Below, one piece after another: positions 18,054-29,570 of a stretch of DNA of 64,000 nt. Below the pieces are notes generated by a model that was not told where the DNA came from, did not search any database, and was given only the letters and a program-made list of their open reading frames with translations. How positions within the stretch are numbered: the stretch's first letter is position 1; every line of letters starts with the position of its first letter. The position numbers and the translations under genes were made by a program. The DNA comes from a virus: positions 1-64,000 of IMG/VR virus record IMGVR_UViG_3300022939_000016. One strand, written 5' to 3'.

Positions 18054-21000
18054 TGGACGTATGCTTTATATTATCTAATAATAATTCTTCGAAAGCTAGG
18101 GGAAGTTTTAAGCTTCTGGCTAAAGATAATTTACGTCAAAGAGCTAAAGCTAATTGTAAAATTAACTGTTCGCTAAAAGCTAATATTACTAAAAATGTTT
18201 ATCTTAAGTCTAGACTAGACAGCCTTGTAAGATTTAAGACAGCGAGAAAAGATACGCTTTCTGCTTCTGCTAAATTGCCAATATCTTCTAGTATTAGAAG
18301 TAAACTTTCAGGAGTTTTTTTAAACTCTTCGCACATTAAGTGTGAATCAAAGGTTTTAGTATCTTATGTAGATAAATTTAATACAAGTATAACAGTTAAA
18401 GATAAACTTCACAAATTTCAACATGTTGAAAAACTTTATCCCATAGGGGATGTCTCAAATGATTATAATGGTAACTTTATAGTAAACGAAAAAAGAGAAA
18501 CCGTACTCTATGAAAGCGTCAACGAGGGAATATATCTAGGAAATCCCACACAAAATTTTGGCCATAGCGTTTTGGTTTCTGATGAGAAAGAAACATTTAT
18601 ACATCCATCCTCTATTTACTCTACTGGAACATTTAAGTATGTATGTGTGGTAGATACTCCTTCTTCCGTTCCCACTCATAGCTTTTTACATATACGAGCC
18701 GCTGCTCCAATCAAAAACTATGCTTCTAATTTTCCACCTTCTTACAAGCTTTACGAAATATATCTTAGAGATACTGGAGGAAAAGAAGTTGTTAAATATA
18801 AGGACGTTACAGTAAAAGGAGACGCTGATTATCAAGACTTAAGTAATAAAAATTTTTCTACATACATAGTTGACGAAGAAATCAATAACGCCAGAAGGCT
18901 TTTCAGCGACCCCTTATTTCCCACCTTTGATAACACCTCTACAAGTATTAAGACTCAGAGTGGCGATATTTTAATCACTCAAGATGGTTCTCAGATAGTT
19001 TCCCAAAGGGGAGATTTTACATTAGAGTTTTTACTTGATATCTACTGTGAAGACAAATCATTTAACGACGGCTTTAGTCACGGTTACGAAGACAGGGTTT
19101 GCGAAACAAATTTTTCAAACACCTCTGAGAACAATCATCTTTCTGTTGCCGGTGGTCCACTTAGTTCTCAGTCTCTGTCTCATCAAATAAATCCTTCTGA
19201 TCACATTAGAATTACCGCCATAGAAATAGCAAACTCTGGAAGCTCTTTTGGTTTTTCTGCCTCTGACGCTATACCTCTGTCAGTAGAAGTTGATTCTTCT
19301 GGACAGAGGCTTAGTCGTGAGATATTAGTCAGCAATATTGAACTAAACAATTACACCAATAACATTTATCCCGAAACAATTCATAATTCTTGGGAGTCTA
19401 TTAATAGCGTTAATAATAGTAGCGAGGAAGGTTGTTCTGGCATTAGAAATGTTTTAAGGTCTTATGACACAAAAGATTACATTACATTAAACCACACCAC
19501 CATTTCTGAGTCAGGAAAGTTAATACTAGAGTTTTCCCACGAACCCCCGCGCCCCATAGAGAGATATATCAACGGCGCTTTTAAAATTGGCTTTAATTCA
19601 GAAAATAAAGAGTTTGATTACGCCGGATACAAGACGGTACAGGAAACTGATTCTTACTTTGAAATAGATGATATATACCTTAAGGTCATTGCTAAAAAAG
19701 ATGCAAACAGCACAGAAGATTTTTATCTAGACGTTGTGGGATATAGTGATGATAATTTCCTTGCTGTTACTTCTAGAGTTGGAGGATTCTTACAAAACAT
19801 AAGCGGGACAGGAAGCGAACCTCTGGCTTCTGGTTTTATTAGATCTGACGAGTTATCTATTTCTTCAGAATCATTTTCTGAAAAAGATGAATTTTATGTT
19901 CGGTCTGACTTACACAATGCTGGTGGAGATCATTACTTGGTAGACCAGTCTAGCTCCGCACATGTAACATCCACAGATTTCCAAGAATATCTCGTACCTT
20001 TAAAGATTTACAAAAATTCTATCTTAAATAAGAATCAAAACTTTAATATCAGTTCTTTCTTTGAACACTTGCATTTAGATTTATGTCCAATTCCAAGTGG
20101 CGCTTCTATAGCATATATATCATTACTTGCTTTTTACAAGCCCTCAAATGCTATTCCCTTGTACACTCTTGGCTATAAAGGTGCAGAGGTTGGTAGTGCT
20201 GACGCTAAACTCTTTCCTTCATCTAGAAAAGAATACGATAATCCAATTAATACCGGATTAGATTATACGCCCCTTTCTTCTTTAAGCAACATTCCTCATG
20301 GCTACGGTTTTGATAGCTCTTTAAAAACAAATTACTCTCGCAGGTGGAGAAACACAGATGGATTAGTTGCTGTTGGTCCATTTGACTTCAATGGGTTCGA
20401 TTTTTCCTTTTATAACCCGCAGCTTGCTAAACCATTTTTTGGTGGATATTTCTCATTCAATGACGATGTTGGAAATAATATTATTTCTGAAGAAATGTAT
20501 GACTTGGTAACAGTTCAGGGTTCTTATGTTGGAAATTATGACAAGATTCATAACGTCGGACTAAGGTTTAATTCTAGCTCTCTTTTTAATAATCCAACTA
20601 GTCACACCACCATAGACTGGACAAGCATTAATGGATACCAAAGTGATCCACTGTACGGACAAATAGCTGACTCTTTTGATAATGCGATTAGGGTGTCTGG
20701 AGATCTTGGTTATATTTCTTTTCCCACGATTGATTTGTCAGATGGCTGTGCTATTTTTGTTAGATTTAGTCCAGACGTTTCAATGAGCGGAATTGACTAC
20801 AATTTATACAATTCTGGAATTATATTCTCAAAGCATGATGCAGGAAATAATTTAGAGTTAGCGCTCGGTTATGACAATGGATATTTAACAGCTTACGCGA
20901 CAGACTCTAGTAATAATATTATCTCTATTCAGGATTCTATTTCATACTCTAATTATACCTATCCCCTATCGGTCTTAGTTACCTATAATAATAACAATGA

Positions 21001-22072
21001 CAGTAAGTTAGTTCTTTATACAGACAACGAAAAAGATTCTTATGGATTTAGCAGACTTAGAGCAGAGTCAGGCGCGTTTGTTATTACTCAGAGCTTGAGT
21101 GATTTAACTTTTGGCTTCAGTCACGGCGAGGGTGTTGGCTTTAATGGATTTATTACAGATATTGCAATTTCTGCGCCAAGCACTCAGGTCATTGATGTTC
21201 CACTATCTTTCAATCCAGACACATTTTTAGATTCTATTCACACGAAATATTGGTCTCAGTCTGAAAGCCACCTACAAGACACCAATACTTCTTGGTCTTA
21301 TGTAGATAAAGACTTAGACGAATGGCATTTGGGAGCTTTTAATATCTGTGAATTCTCCCCGTCTTTTGATAGATTTACCAGCAGATTTGGCAAAGATTAT
21401 GTTATACACAGAATAAAGAGCGACGGAGTTGCTTATAGTCAACATGCGAATCTTTCTTTACCGCAAAGCGTGGACTCTTCAGCCTCTTATCATACTCAGA
21501 TTGAAAACGACATGTTGCGATTCCCCCTTTCTGCTAAACCAGAATCTTTTGCTTCTCCCGGCGTTATGGAGGGCGTTCGTCCTAGAATATCAAACTCATT
21601 TGTAAGAGGATATTCTATATTCGAAGAAGCTTTTGTTGTCGATACTGTTATAGACCACGTAACATATAATGATATCATTTGGGATAATGGTAAAATAGGT
21701 CCAAAATTAATTGTTAGTTTATATACTAAGAATAAGGATGATCCAGAAAAGCCATATAAAAATCTTGGCCTAATTAATCGTTCAACTCACTACTTGGCTC
21801 CATCTGGATGTATAAACAAAATTAGCAGCAAGTTTAGTTTTGAAGATTTATTCAACGAAGATAGTGAGGAGTGGTCTAGCTTCGATCAATCTCAAAATAG
21901 CAGTGAGCTTGATAATAAATTTATGTCCAAAGACATTGAAGACATGTTTCTTCAGTATGACATTGTTTATCCGTCAGGCTTGCCTTATGATTCAAGTTTA
22001 AGTATTTATGGAATTACAGTAACATTAACAGAAGCTTTACACAAAGCAAGAACTCTTAACAATTTGACATAG
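18053..22072 (+). CDS. Large tail-tip / distal tail structural protein
   Basis: A 1,339-residue protein whose ATG overlaps the tape-measure stop (TAATG). The first 120 residues form a degenerate short repeat of about 16 residues (KxxLxAxx and similar). The rest is beta-rich, and residues about 880-1040 look like a LamG/concanavalin-type jelly roll (GIIFSKHDAGNNLELALG and later FGFSHGEGVGFNGF). Such domains bind glycans or decorate tail tips. Position directly after the tape measure suits a distal-tail or tail-tip component. The specific family is not recognised. Confidence 0.55.
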   Translation: MDVCFILSNNNSSKARGSFKLLAKDNLRQRAKANCKINCSLKANITKNVYLKSRLDSLVRFKTARKDTLSASAKLPISSSIRSKLSGVFLNSSHIKCESKVLVSYVDKFNTSITVKDKLHKFQHVEKLYPIGDVSNDYNGNFIVNEKRETVLYESVNEGIYLGNPTQNFGHSVLVSDEKETFIHPSSIYSTGTFKYVCVVDTPSSVPTHSFLHIRAAAPIKNYASNFPPSYKLYEIYLRDTGGKEVVKYKDVTVKGDADYQDLSNKNFSTYIVDEEINNARRLFSDPLFPTFDNTSTSIKTQSGDILITQDGSQIVSQRGDFTLEFLLDIYCEDKSFNDGFSHGYEDRVCETNFSNTSENNHLSVAGGPLSSQSLSHQINPSDHIRITAIEIANSGSSFGFSASDAIPLSVEVDSSGQRLSREILVSNIELNNYTNNIYPETIHNSWESINSVNNSSEEGCSGIRNVLRSYDTKDYITLNHTTISESGKLILEFSHEPPRPIERYINGAFKIGFNSENKEFDYAGYKTVQETDSYFEIDDIYLKVIAKKDANSTEDFYLDVVGYSDDNFLAVTSRVGGFLQNISGTGSEPLASGFIRSDELSISSESFSEKDEFYVRSDLHNAGGDHYLVDQSSSAHVTSTDFQEYLVPLKIYKNSILNKNQNFNISSFFEHLHLDLCPIPSGASIAYISLLAFYKPSNAIPLYTLGYKGAEVGSADAKLFPSSRKEYDNPINTGLDYTPLSSLSNIPHGYGFDSSLKTNYSRRWRNTDGLVAVGPFDFNGFDFSFYNPQLAKPFFGGYFSFNDDVGNNIISEEMYDLVTVQGSYVGNYDKIHNVGLRFNSSSLFNNPTSHTTIDWTSINGYQSDPLYGQIADSFDNAIRVSGDLGYISFPTIDLSDGCAIFVRFSPDVSMSGIDYNLYNSGIIFSKHDAGNNLELALGYDNGYLTAYATDSSNNIISIQDSISYSNYTYPLSVLVTYNNNNDSKLVLYTDNEKDSYGFSRLRAESGAFVITQSLSDLTFGFSHGEGVGFNGFITDIAISAPSTQVIDVPLSFNPDTFLDSIHTKYWSQSESHLQDTNTSWSYVDKDLDEWHLGAFNICEFSPSFDRFTSRFGKDYVIHRIKSDGVAYSQHANLSLPQSVDSSASYHTQIENDMLRFPLSAKPESFASPGVMEGVRPRISNSFVRGYSIFEEAFVVDTVIDHVTYNDIIWDNGKIGPKLIVSLYTKNKDDPEKPYKNLGLINRSTHYLAPSGCINKISSKFSFEDLFNEDSEEWSSFDQSQNSSELDNKFMSKDIEDMFLQYDIVYPSGLPYDSSLSIYGITVTLTEALHKARTLNNLT

Positions 22073-22081
22073 GATAATAAA

Positions 22082-25000
22082 ATGGCAGGTTTTAATTTAT
22101 TCGTTGGCGGCGATTACTACCAAAAAGATGATATCAATCTTTTTGCCAACGGCAAGGAATATTCTTATGATCAATTAAATTTATATCATTCTGGACAAAC
22201 ACCTCCAGAATATGAAATGAATCTTTATGCTTCTGGCGATAATGTTTATTACTCCTCAATGTCTCTTCATACCCTAACAACATTTTCTTTTAACAATCCT
22301 TTCATAAACCAAGACGATGAAGATGGAGGAGGGGAAGGAGGAGGCGGTGGAGATGGTGGAGGCGATAATAATCTAGACCCATTTGACTATATGCCCATAT
22401 TTGTTAATGGTGCTGAAAATATACTTTCAGATGAAGACAATCCTTATCTCAATCTGTTTGTAGCTAAAGATAATCCACCCGGACTGCCGTTAGACAATTT
22501 ATTGCATTTAAGCATTGACGTTGCTGACTATAGTGTTTCAGAGTCATCATTGATGCTTTCTTTATGGCAGCTTGAGTTTTCAAGAACCCCCGTTGAGACT
22601 TCTTCATGTAGCTTATATATTTCTGGCTTTTTCCAAGAAGCACCCGCAGCCGAAGGGATGTCTCTATATCTTGAAAATTATGTATCATCTCAAGCTATTT
22701 CTGATAGCCTTGGTTTATTTTTGGCTAATAACTATTTAATTAAATGGGACTCTTATGACTTCGGACTGAATTCTGAGCCTAACGACGATATTTATGCAAC
22801 CGTTCCCGCCACAGATGCTATTCGTGGCGTTCAACTTATTTGTTACGGCGCTTGCGGTCAAGGCACTTGTGAAGACGTAAGCGTTGAAACTCATGACACC
22901 GTTTGGTTTGATCCAGTTTGTGTTGACGGTGGTATTTTTAGGGCTTCAGATGTTTATACTAATTTAGATATAGATGCTTTTGGATCTGAAGTTCCTTATA
23001 GCGGGCATTTTTATGGTTTTAGAAAACTTGACAAGTTATTACCTTTGCAAAAATACTTCATAAATATCATAGGCCAATCTGGATCCTCGGCAAAGATTAC
23101 CGCCCCGAAAGAATTAGCTAGTTGGGAATATACTATTGATGGCAGCGACGTTGCCTACTCTGGATTGAAGCTTATTGGTGATAGTCCATTTGTTCAAAAC
23201 GGAAGAAATGCTGGAGATCAGTATGGTAGCAGCCTTTCTATGAATGGAGATTTACTCGCCGTTGGATCCCCCCACTTTTCTTTTCCAGACGAACTGGGAT
23301 ATACTCTTCAAGACGCAGGAACAGTTTTTCTTTACAGAAGAGGACCAGAGCCTGATTTTGACCAAATTGTTAGCAATAAAGCTGGATGGGATTTAGAAGG
23401 ACAGCTGAGACTTCCATCTGGAATACTGAGAGATTATTATACTGATACTCCAACAACGCAGGAAGATGGTATTGATATCGTTTTGAGAAATTGGAATCTT
23501 GGTCAAGAGGGCAGAAATTTTGGAAGTAGTGTTCACGTATGCTCTATTACAAATGATGACCCTTGGATTACTAGTGACAATAGAGAAATAATTGCCGTTT
23601 CTGCTCCAAACGCCCAGTGGTCTAGAACATTTCCCGACCTACAAATACAAAGCAACGACATCATTTTCTTTGTTTTTACCGACGAATTCCTGCCCAGCTT
23701 TACTGTCACAATAAGGGGTGAAGAATACACGTTGACCTATAGAGACATTGTTAAATCCATTACTTCTAAAAATCTATTGTATACTTATTACTCGCTACCA
23801 ACCATCTCTTTGAATATAAATATCGTAATCTTCCATCCGATTGATGCAGACATACAGCCAAGTCCAAGTTTTCCAGAACCACAACCTTCTTTTATTGTCA
23901 AAAAACCAATCACTAGACACAGAGAAGAGGCTTATGGCAGTCAAGAATTCTTAGATATAGATGACGAAATATTAGAGCAAATAAAAAATGTTTTCTATGA
24001 ACTTTATCCATATGATACAAACAAGCAGCACAATAATATACCAGCCATTCTTGGGGTTTATGTTGATAATTCTAGATCTTTGGGTTCTCAAGCAATAGAG
24101 CCAGCCCTTAGTAGGTTTAAAGAGCATTACCAAGAATACGCCTTTCAAAGTGGCGTTGCGGATGTTTTTGGAAACCCTTCCTCTGGAGCCGTGCTTTCTA
24201 CCACCTCTTTGGATGAAAATTGGATTTTACAAACAACTACTGTTATTGACTTCACACTAGATAGCGGAAGACTTGCTACTAATAATCATTTAAGCCTTTT
24301 GACAGACCCTTCTACTTTTGGAGTTTTCAATGAAAATCTCCCCGAGTTTAACATTCCACCCAGCAGCGGTGGTTGTGTTTACTTATTCGAAAAAGAATCT
24401 GATTCTTGGAATTTGATTCAACAAATTAATTCTCCCACCGAAGATAATACTATCACTCCTGACCTGTTTGGTAAATCTATTAAGATGAGTGAGGATGGGT
24501 CTATTTTGGCGGTAGGATCGCCATATATCAATGAAGCCATAATGGTTTACGAAAGAGATCCAAGAGAACAGAATAGAATGTATAGCAATATTGAAAGTTG
24601 GGTAGATTATCATTTAGAAAAAGACGAGCTAAACGAAAGATACGCTTATTTAAAATTCACTATAGAAAATTTGAGAGCTTCTGGTAATTTTACAGATGGA
24701 GATTCTGGTGTATATAGATCTTTATTCTTTGAGCTTTCACATCAGGAAAAATACGATTACAGAAATGATTATGATTTCTGGGGTGATAAACCAATACAAG
24801 AATACAAGCACAATTTCACCTATCGTTATACAGACATTGACTACAAGGGTACTTACCTAAGCTTATTAGAAGAGTTTGCGCCAACTTCTAGAATGGGATA
24901 CAGCGTAGCCGTAGAAGACGCTGGAGAATCTGTTGCGTTCGGTTGTCCAACCGATAGCTTGGACGAGCTAGATGACACAAACTCATACTATCACCCAGAT

Positions 25001-28000
25001 AATTCCGGGCAGATACTATGGCCTTCCTACGTTAACGCTGGAGCCGTTAGAGTCCTAGATTCTATTAAGTACTTTAGGCATAATCGCGTTGTAGAGTATT
25101 CCAAATTTGGAAACAAGCATAAAGCTTTATATGAACAAAATTTCCCCGAATCATTCGATCATTTTTCAAATTTGTTTAGCCCTTCTGGAATATCTTTTGA
25201 GAGAACAGACTTTAGTGACTTTGAGATACCTCAAGACGCTGGAATGCTTATGATTATTTGCCCAGAAGTAGATTTTAGCAACATTGAGGTTATGAATAGA
25301 ATTAAAAACTGGCTAGATCTGGGTGATAGAAACTTAGTTCTTGTTGGCGATGATGGAAATTTTGAGCAAGCTGGAAGATTTAATCAATCTAATCCTATCT
25401 TGAACAACATACTCTCCAAATTAGATTCTTCTATGAGGCTAGTGAGCGCCCCCAACACTGAAAGTGCCATTCTCAGCGCTCAAGGTTCTTGTCCTCTTAG
25501 GCCCAACATATTACCTTCCTTTAGGCCAGAAAATTCTATAGATACATACGTTGATACAAGTGCTAATATCTTTGGAAACGGAGTTGCAGATATTAGAATT
25601 CATGCTCCAGATGTTTATGAAGACTATTCATGCTCAGAGTATTACAGGCAGCATAACGATTATTGTTCTCCACCCTTGGCTCATTCTGGAGACTTAAGAA
25701 CTAGCTGGGATAGTGAAGACGGTATAATGAATTGGCCTAATTTATTTTCGGAGCGATTTCAAGGCAAACAACCTCCAGTTCCATTAATGGTAGCTGGATA
25801 TTACAAAGAACCACAAGTAGTAAACATTCCTGCCATACCGCCAACGTCTGGGCTTTTCCAATATTACGATTATGTACAAACCGATGTTTCTCCAGCCTAT
25901 GGAAATCTTACAACCGGAGAAATTGAATTTGGGTGGACAGAAGAATTAGAGCTATACAATAGCTTAAACACAAATGTCAATTTAAATTCTAACGCTAACA
26001 AGTTTTTCAACCCGCCTTACAAGATGGGTTTAAATGCTTTGTTACAATCAAAAGCCTCTAATGGAATTGATACAACCCTTGGAGAGGTTTTGGCTTCTGA
26101 TGCGTGTCATTTAGCTGCCTCTGAGAACATTCCAGATGCTAAAAATAGTCAATTGTTTTTGATAGGAACTTTATTTACTGAAAATCTAGAAATCCTTTAT
26201 ACTGGCCTCGGTGATAAAAATATTAATTTCTACTTCAATATGGTTGCTAAAAACCGATTCGGCTCTTCTTACGTGGCTCAAATAAATTCTTGGACTGGTC
26301 GCTCTAGCTTCAAGGACGCTAATCCAGATTCTATCATTGAGCTTGTTCTAAGAAATACTGGCAATACAGTTTCAGCCAATGTTAGTTTGTCTCAACTAAT
26401 TTCTGGACATCCTAACGGAAATAGATACGACGTTTGCTGGGTTGCCAATCCTCTTAACGCCCCATCGGATCAAGACATCAAGACACTTAAAAAATGGCTT
26501 AATCAAGAAGATAAAAAAATAATCGTAACTTATGATAACGAGATTTCGGCAAAGAATGCAGAAATATTGTTAGAAAAACTTGGCCTAACCATGAAGCCGC
26601 TTTATCTAACAAACAAGTCTAGATACGCGCATAATACGCAAGACGTTGATTACAATAACAGAAACTTTTATTTCTTACAAAGATTCGAAACAAGTTTAAG
26701 TAGATTTTATCCCGATATCAATCCCTACAACTATCGTGCTAGATATGGATTTATTCCAAGTAGAGATGATATTTATGAGATTACATTAGACACAAGAACT
26801 TCTAACTTTATACCTATTGATCTTCAGGGTGGCACAGCTATAGCGTCTCTGAATCATGGAATTGTTGATGATAAATTTTACGATCTTGGCTTTTACTACA
26901 TGAAGAGTGGCACTGCTCGGATTTCTTTTCCTGTTCGCCCCAATACTGCTTATAGAGTCTTTTTAGATACTGCTGCTTATTCATTCTACGAAAAAGAACC
27001 AATAACCGTTTATGTAACTAATTGCAACGCCTTACCTAGTTTTACTTCTCCATTTGTTCCTCCCGATCAAGACATTTACAACTTAAACTCCGATGACACT
27101 TTCAGCTCTGTTTTTTATGGTCCAGTTGGCGTTATTGCTCAAATTGGGGGAAGAAGTCAAGACACACTACTTCAATCTAATGTAATAGAATTTCACACCC
27201 TCCCCGGTGTAGATGAAGTTTCTTTCTTCATTTCTGGTAATAGCTCTCGCGTTAGCTTTAAATATGATGAAGCGCCAAGCACAGTTGCCTTAGTTAGCAT
27301 TTCTGGCGCGCTGGTTGACATAGTTGAGTCTCCATTAATGTCTCGCGTTCCTAGATATGAGTGGGAGATTATAGATCCGGGTTCTGAGGCTTTTACTACT
27401 ACCGTAGAGTTTCCTGACCCTTTCCCAATTCACTCTAATAGTAATAAATATTGTCCCGGCAATGTTGATTTTTTCAGTCTAGACGACTGTAGCAACATTT
27501 TTGCAGATTCGAAAATAGATGATGGTCCAGTAGTGGTTGCACAGGAGTTGTATTATGGAAGTCCCAAAAGGCAAGGTATAAATCAATCTAGGATTACGCT
27601 TATTAGTGATGCTAGTATTATTGAGGGTCCATGCGTTTTTCGTAGTGGAGAAGTGATAGAGGAAAATGCAAGCTTCATTAGAAGTCTTTATCCAGATACT
27701 ATTTTTCCAGAAAATGAAAATTCTAAACTTTTTTCTCCTACTTCTATTACAAAAATTATTTCCCCAGAAAGAAGCAGTCCCGCAAGATTGTTTGCTAATA
27801 TTGGCAATAGTGGTTTGATAGAAAGGTTTATTCCATACAATAACCCCATAGTAAACTCTGGCAACAATCTGTATATGTTTAATGAAACATTAAACTACGA
27901 AACAGTTCAAAGACCAGAGTTAACAAGCGAAAATTCTTCAAGTGTTTTTTCTAAGTTTATAGATAGTCAAAATTTTTATGGTTCTAATTCTAAGTTCAAT

Positions 28001-29569
28001 CAAGAAGTGGATGGTGTTTATTATCAAGACTCCAGCGTGCTTGGCGGCAAACCGTCTATTATTGATGCTTATGGAGCAGATTTTATAGATCCAGATGTTT
28101 TTGTTTCTGGGTATCCCGGAGACCTTTTTGGATATTCGATAGATTACCACAGAGGAAAGCTTGTTGTAGGCTCTCCATTTGCTGCTTATTATGAAGAGCA
28201 GCCCATTAGCTGGAGCGGTGTCGTTGCAGAAACGGAAAGTTACACACAGCCATTTGGTACTATTACCAGTAGAAATGGCGGGGCGGGATCAGTTTACATA
28301 TATGAAAAAACAGGAGAAGGAGTAACTCTTTCCGGTCGCGGTATACCTTGGCAATTTACTAACAAATTAAGACCAAAAAGCATAGGCGTTGGCCAAGACT
28401 TAGACAGCTCAATAGAATCTAAACTTATAGAACACTTGGGCGAAAATGACTACTCCCTAGATGACCTTTTAAAGTATTCAACTTTCACTGATCAGTTTGG
28501 AAGCTTTGTAAAAATCTATAGCGACTTGCTGGCCGTGGGAGCGCCGGGGCATGACTATTCTATTAATGTAGACTTGTCTAGTACAACCATCATCGAAGGA
28601 GCTTTTGAGTTTAGGTCTTTTAATTTTGAATACGACGCTAAAGCTAGAGAGCTTATAGACTTGGGTGATCCAGAGGTCAGGGACTTAATTGGTATTATTA
28701 GTGGTGTCATGAACAATGGCGCTGTCTATACTTTTGAAAATAAGATTACTAACGCCAAAACAAAAGAGCAATCTTGGGCCTTGGTTGAAAAACTTATACC
28801 TGATGGTTATAAGTCGAGATTACAACAAAGTTATGATGAGCTATCTCAAGTTGTTGCTTCTGGTACAGAAAACGAGCATTTTGGAAGAAATATAGCTCTT
28901 TTCAGACCTAAGCGAACCGACGCTGATTATACAATAGCAATTGGAACTCCTAATCACAAGTTTGCAACGAGTGGCACACACATTTCTGGAGATTTGGAAA
29001 AAGCAGGGGCCGCTTTTCTCTTTGACGCTATGCTTAGAGATACTCCCCCGTTTGTTCCAGACGAGCAATGTTTTATGAACGCTAGTGTATTTGGTTATCC
29101 CAACCAAAAAGTAAGCCTTAGTATTGACAATAGCACTCTAGACGCAACGTATCACACAACCGGATTTATTTATAGCAATACAGAAGGAGAAATCTTTATA
29201 GAAGCTTCTGGTCAAGATAATAACCTTAAGGGTTTTTCAGTACACAGACCCGTAATAAAGGCTGTTTACGGCAGGGTTGCAGATGACGAAGGAGACCTAG
29301 AATCTCAATCATTATCATTATATACAAAATCCGTTTTAGGCCTTTCTAGCATTGATATTCCTCTTTATTGCAGTGTTCCAGACAATTCTAATGTGTATAA
29401 TACTTTAGGATTAAGCACAATAGCACTTGGAAACATACAGGAAGGAAATGATATAAATCTATATTCTCATTGCCCTTCTGGTACAAACAGTGTTGCTTAC
29501 GTTGGTTTAGTTACCAGCGGTGTAAGTTTTACTGATATTAATTTTTCATTATTTTCTTCTGGGTATTAA
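22082..29569 (+). CDS. Giant tail-tip adhesin with split FG-GAP-type propeller
   Basis: A 2,495-residue protein with a Gly/Asp-rich linker near residue 85. FG-GAP-like blades (for example FGKSIKMSEDGSILAVGSP) occur near residues 377, 475, 792, 934, 2010, 2134 and 2263, so a seven-bladed propeller appears split four plus three by about 1,000 residues. Two alpha/beta segments inside the insert, near 1052 and 1449, share a pattern of a helix ending in WL, then K/R-N/K-[IL]V and a D, reminiscent of GATase-like Rossmann domains. Short INLYxxG-type repeats occur at both ends. It is probably a tail-tip host-recognition protein. Domain assignments are by eye. Confidence 0.55.
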   Translation: MAGFNLFVGGDYYQKDDINLFANGKEYSYDQLNLYHSGQTPPEYEMNLYASGDNVYYSSMSLHTLTTFSFNNPFINQDDEDGGGEGGGGGDGGGDNNLDPFDYMPIFVNGAENILSDEDNPYLNLFVAKDNPPGLPLDNLLHLSIDVADYSVSESSLMLSLWQLEFSRTPVETSSCSLYISGFFQEAPAAEGMSLYLENYVSSQAISDSLGLFLANNYLIKWDSYDFGLNSEPNDDIYATVPATDAIRGVQLICYGACGQGTCEDVSVETHDTVWFDPVCVDGGIFRASDVYTNLDIDAFGSEVPYSGHFYGFRKLDKLLPLQKYFINIIGQSGSSAKITAPKELASWEYTIDGSDVAYSGLKLIGDSPFVQNGRNAGDQYGSSLSMNGDLLAVGSPHFSFPDELGYTLQDAGTVFLYRRGPEPDFDQIVSNKAGWDLEGQLRLPSGILRDYYTDTPTTQEDGIDIVLRNWNLGQEGRNFGSSVHVCSITNDDPWITSDNREIIAVSAPNAQWSRTFPDLQIQSNDIIFFVFTDEFLPSFTVTIRGEEYTLTYRDIVKSITSKNLLYTYYSLPTISLNINIVIFHPIDADIQPSPSFPEPQPSFIVKKPITRHREEAYGSQEFLDIDDEILEQIKNVFYELYPYDTNKQHNNIPAILGVYVDNSRSLGSQAIEPALSRFKEHYQEYAFQSGVADVFGNPSSGAVLSTTSLDENWILQTTTVIDFTLDSGRLATNNHLSLLTDPSTFGVFNENLPEFNIPPSSGGCVYLFEKESDSWNLIQQINSPTEDNTITPDLFGKSIKMSEDGSILAVGSPYINEAIMVYERDPREQNRMYSNIESWVDYHLEKDELNERYAYLKFTIENLRASGNFTDGDSGVYRSLFFELSHQEKYDYRNDYDFWGDKPIQEYKHNFTYRYTDIDYKGTYLSLLEEFAPTSRMGYSVAVEDAGESVAFGCPTDSLDELDDTNSYYHPDNSGQILWPSYVNAGAVRVLDSIKYFRHNRVVEYSKFGNKHKALYEQNFPESFDHFSNLFSPSGISFERTDFSDFEIPQDAGMLMIICPEVDFSNIEVMNRIKNWLDLGDRNLVLVGDDGNFEQAGRFNQSNPILNNILSKLDSSMRLVSAPNTESAILSAQGSCPLRPNILPSFRPENSIDTYVDTSANIFGNGVADIRIHAPDVYEDYSCSEYYRQHNDYCSPPLAHSGDLRTSWDSEDGIMNWPNLFSERFQGKQPPVPLMVAGYYKEPQVVNIPAIPPTSGLFQYYDYVQTDVSPAYGNLTTGEIEFGWTEELELYNSLNTNVNLNSNANKFFNPPYKMGLNALLQSKASNGIDTTLGEVLASDACHLAASENIPDAKNSQLFLIGTLFTENLEILYTGLGDKNINFYFNMVAKNRFGSSYVAQINSWTGRSSFKDANPDSIIELVLRNTGNTVSANVSLSQLISGHPNGNRYDVCWVANPLNAPSDQDIKTLKKWLNQEDKKIIVTYDNEISAKNAEILLEKLGLTMKPLYLTNKSRYAHNTQDVDYNNRNFYFLQRFETSLSRFYPDINPYNYRARYGFIPSRDDIYEITLDTRTSNFIPIDLQGGTAIASLNHGIVDDKFYDLGFYYMKSGTARISFPVRPNTAYRVFLDTAAYSFYEKEPITVYVTNCNALPSFTSPFVPPDQDIYNLNSDDTFSSVFYGPVGVIAQIGGRSQDTLLQSNVIEFHTLPGVDEVSFFISGNSSRVSFKYDEAPSTVALVSISGALVDIVESPLMSRVPRYEWEIIDPGSEAFTTTVEFPDPFPIHSNSNKYCPGNVDFFSLDDCSNIFADSKIDDGPVVVAQELYYGSPKRQGINQSRITLISDASIIEGPCVFRSGEVIEENASFIRSLYPDTIFPENENSKLFSPTSITKIISPERSSPARLFANIGNSGLIERFIPYNNPIVNSGNNLYMFNETLNYETVQRPELTSENSSSVFSKFIDSQNFYGSNSKFNQEVDGVYYQDSSVLGGKPSIIDAYGADFIDPDVFVSGYPGDLFGYSIDYHRGKLVVGSPFAAYYEEQPISWSGVVAETESYTQPFGTITSRNGGAGSVYIYEKTGEGVTLSGRGIPWQFTNKLRPKSIGVGQDLDSSIESKLIEHLGENDYSLDDLLKYSTFTDQFGSFVKIYSDLLAVGAPGHDYSINVDLSSTTIIEGAFEFRSFNFEYDAKARELIDLGDPEVRDLIGIISGVMNNGAVYTFENKITNAKTKEQSWALVEKLIPDGYKSRLQQSYDELSQVVASGTENEHFGRNIALFRPKRTDADYTIAIGTPNHKFATSGTHISGDLEKAGAAFLFDAMLRDTPPFVPDEQCFMNASVFGYPNQKVSLSIDNSTLDATYHTTGFIYSNTEGEIFIEASGQDNNLKGFSVHRPVIKAVYGRVADDEGDLESQSLSLYTKSVLGLSSIDIPLYCSVPDNSNVYNTLGLSTIALGNIQEGNDINLYSHCPSGTNSVAYVGLVTSGVSFTDINFSLFSSGY

Positions 29570-29570
29570 T

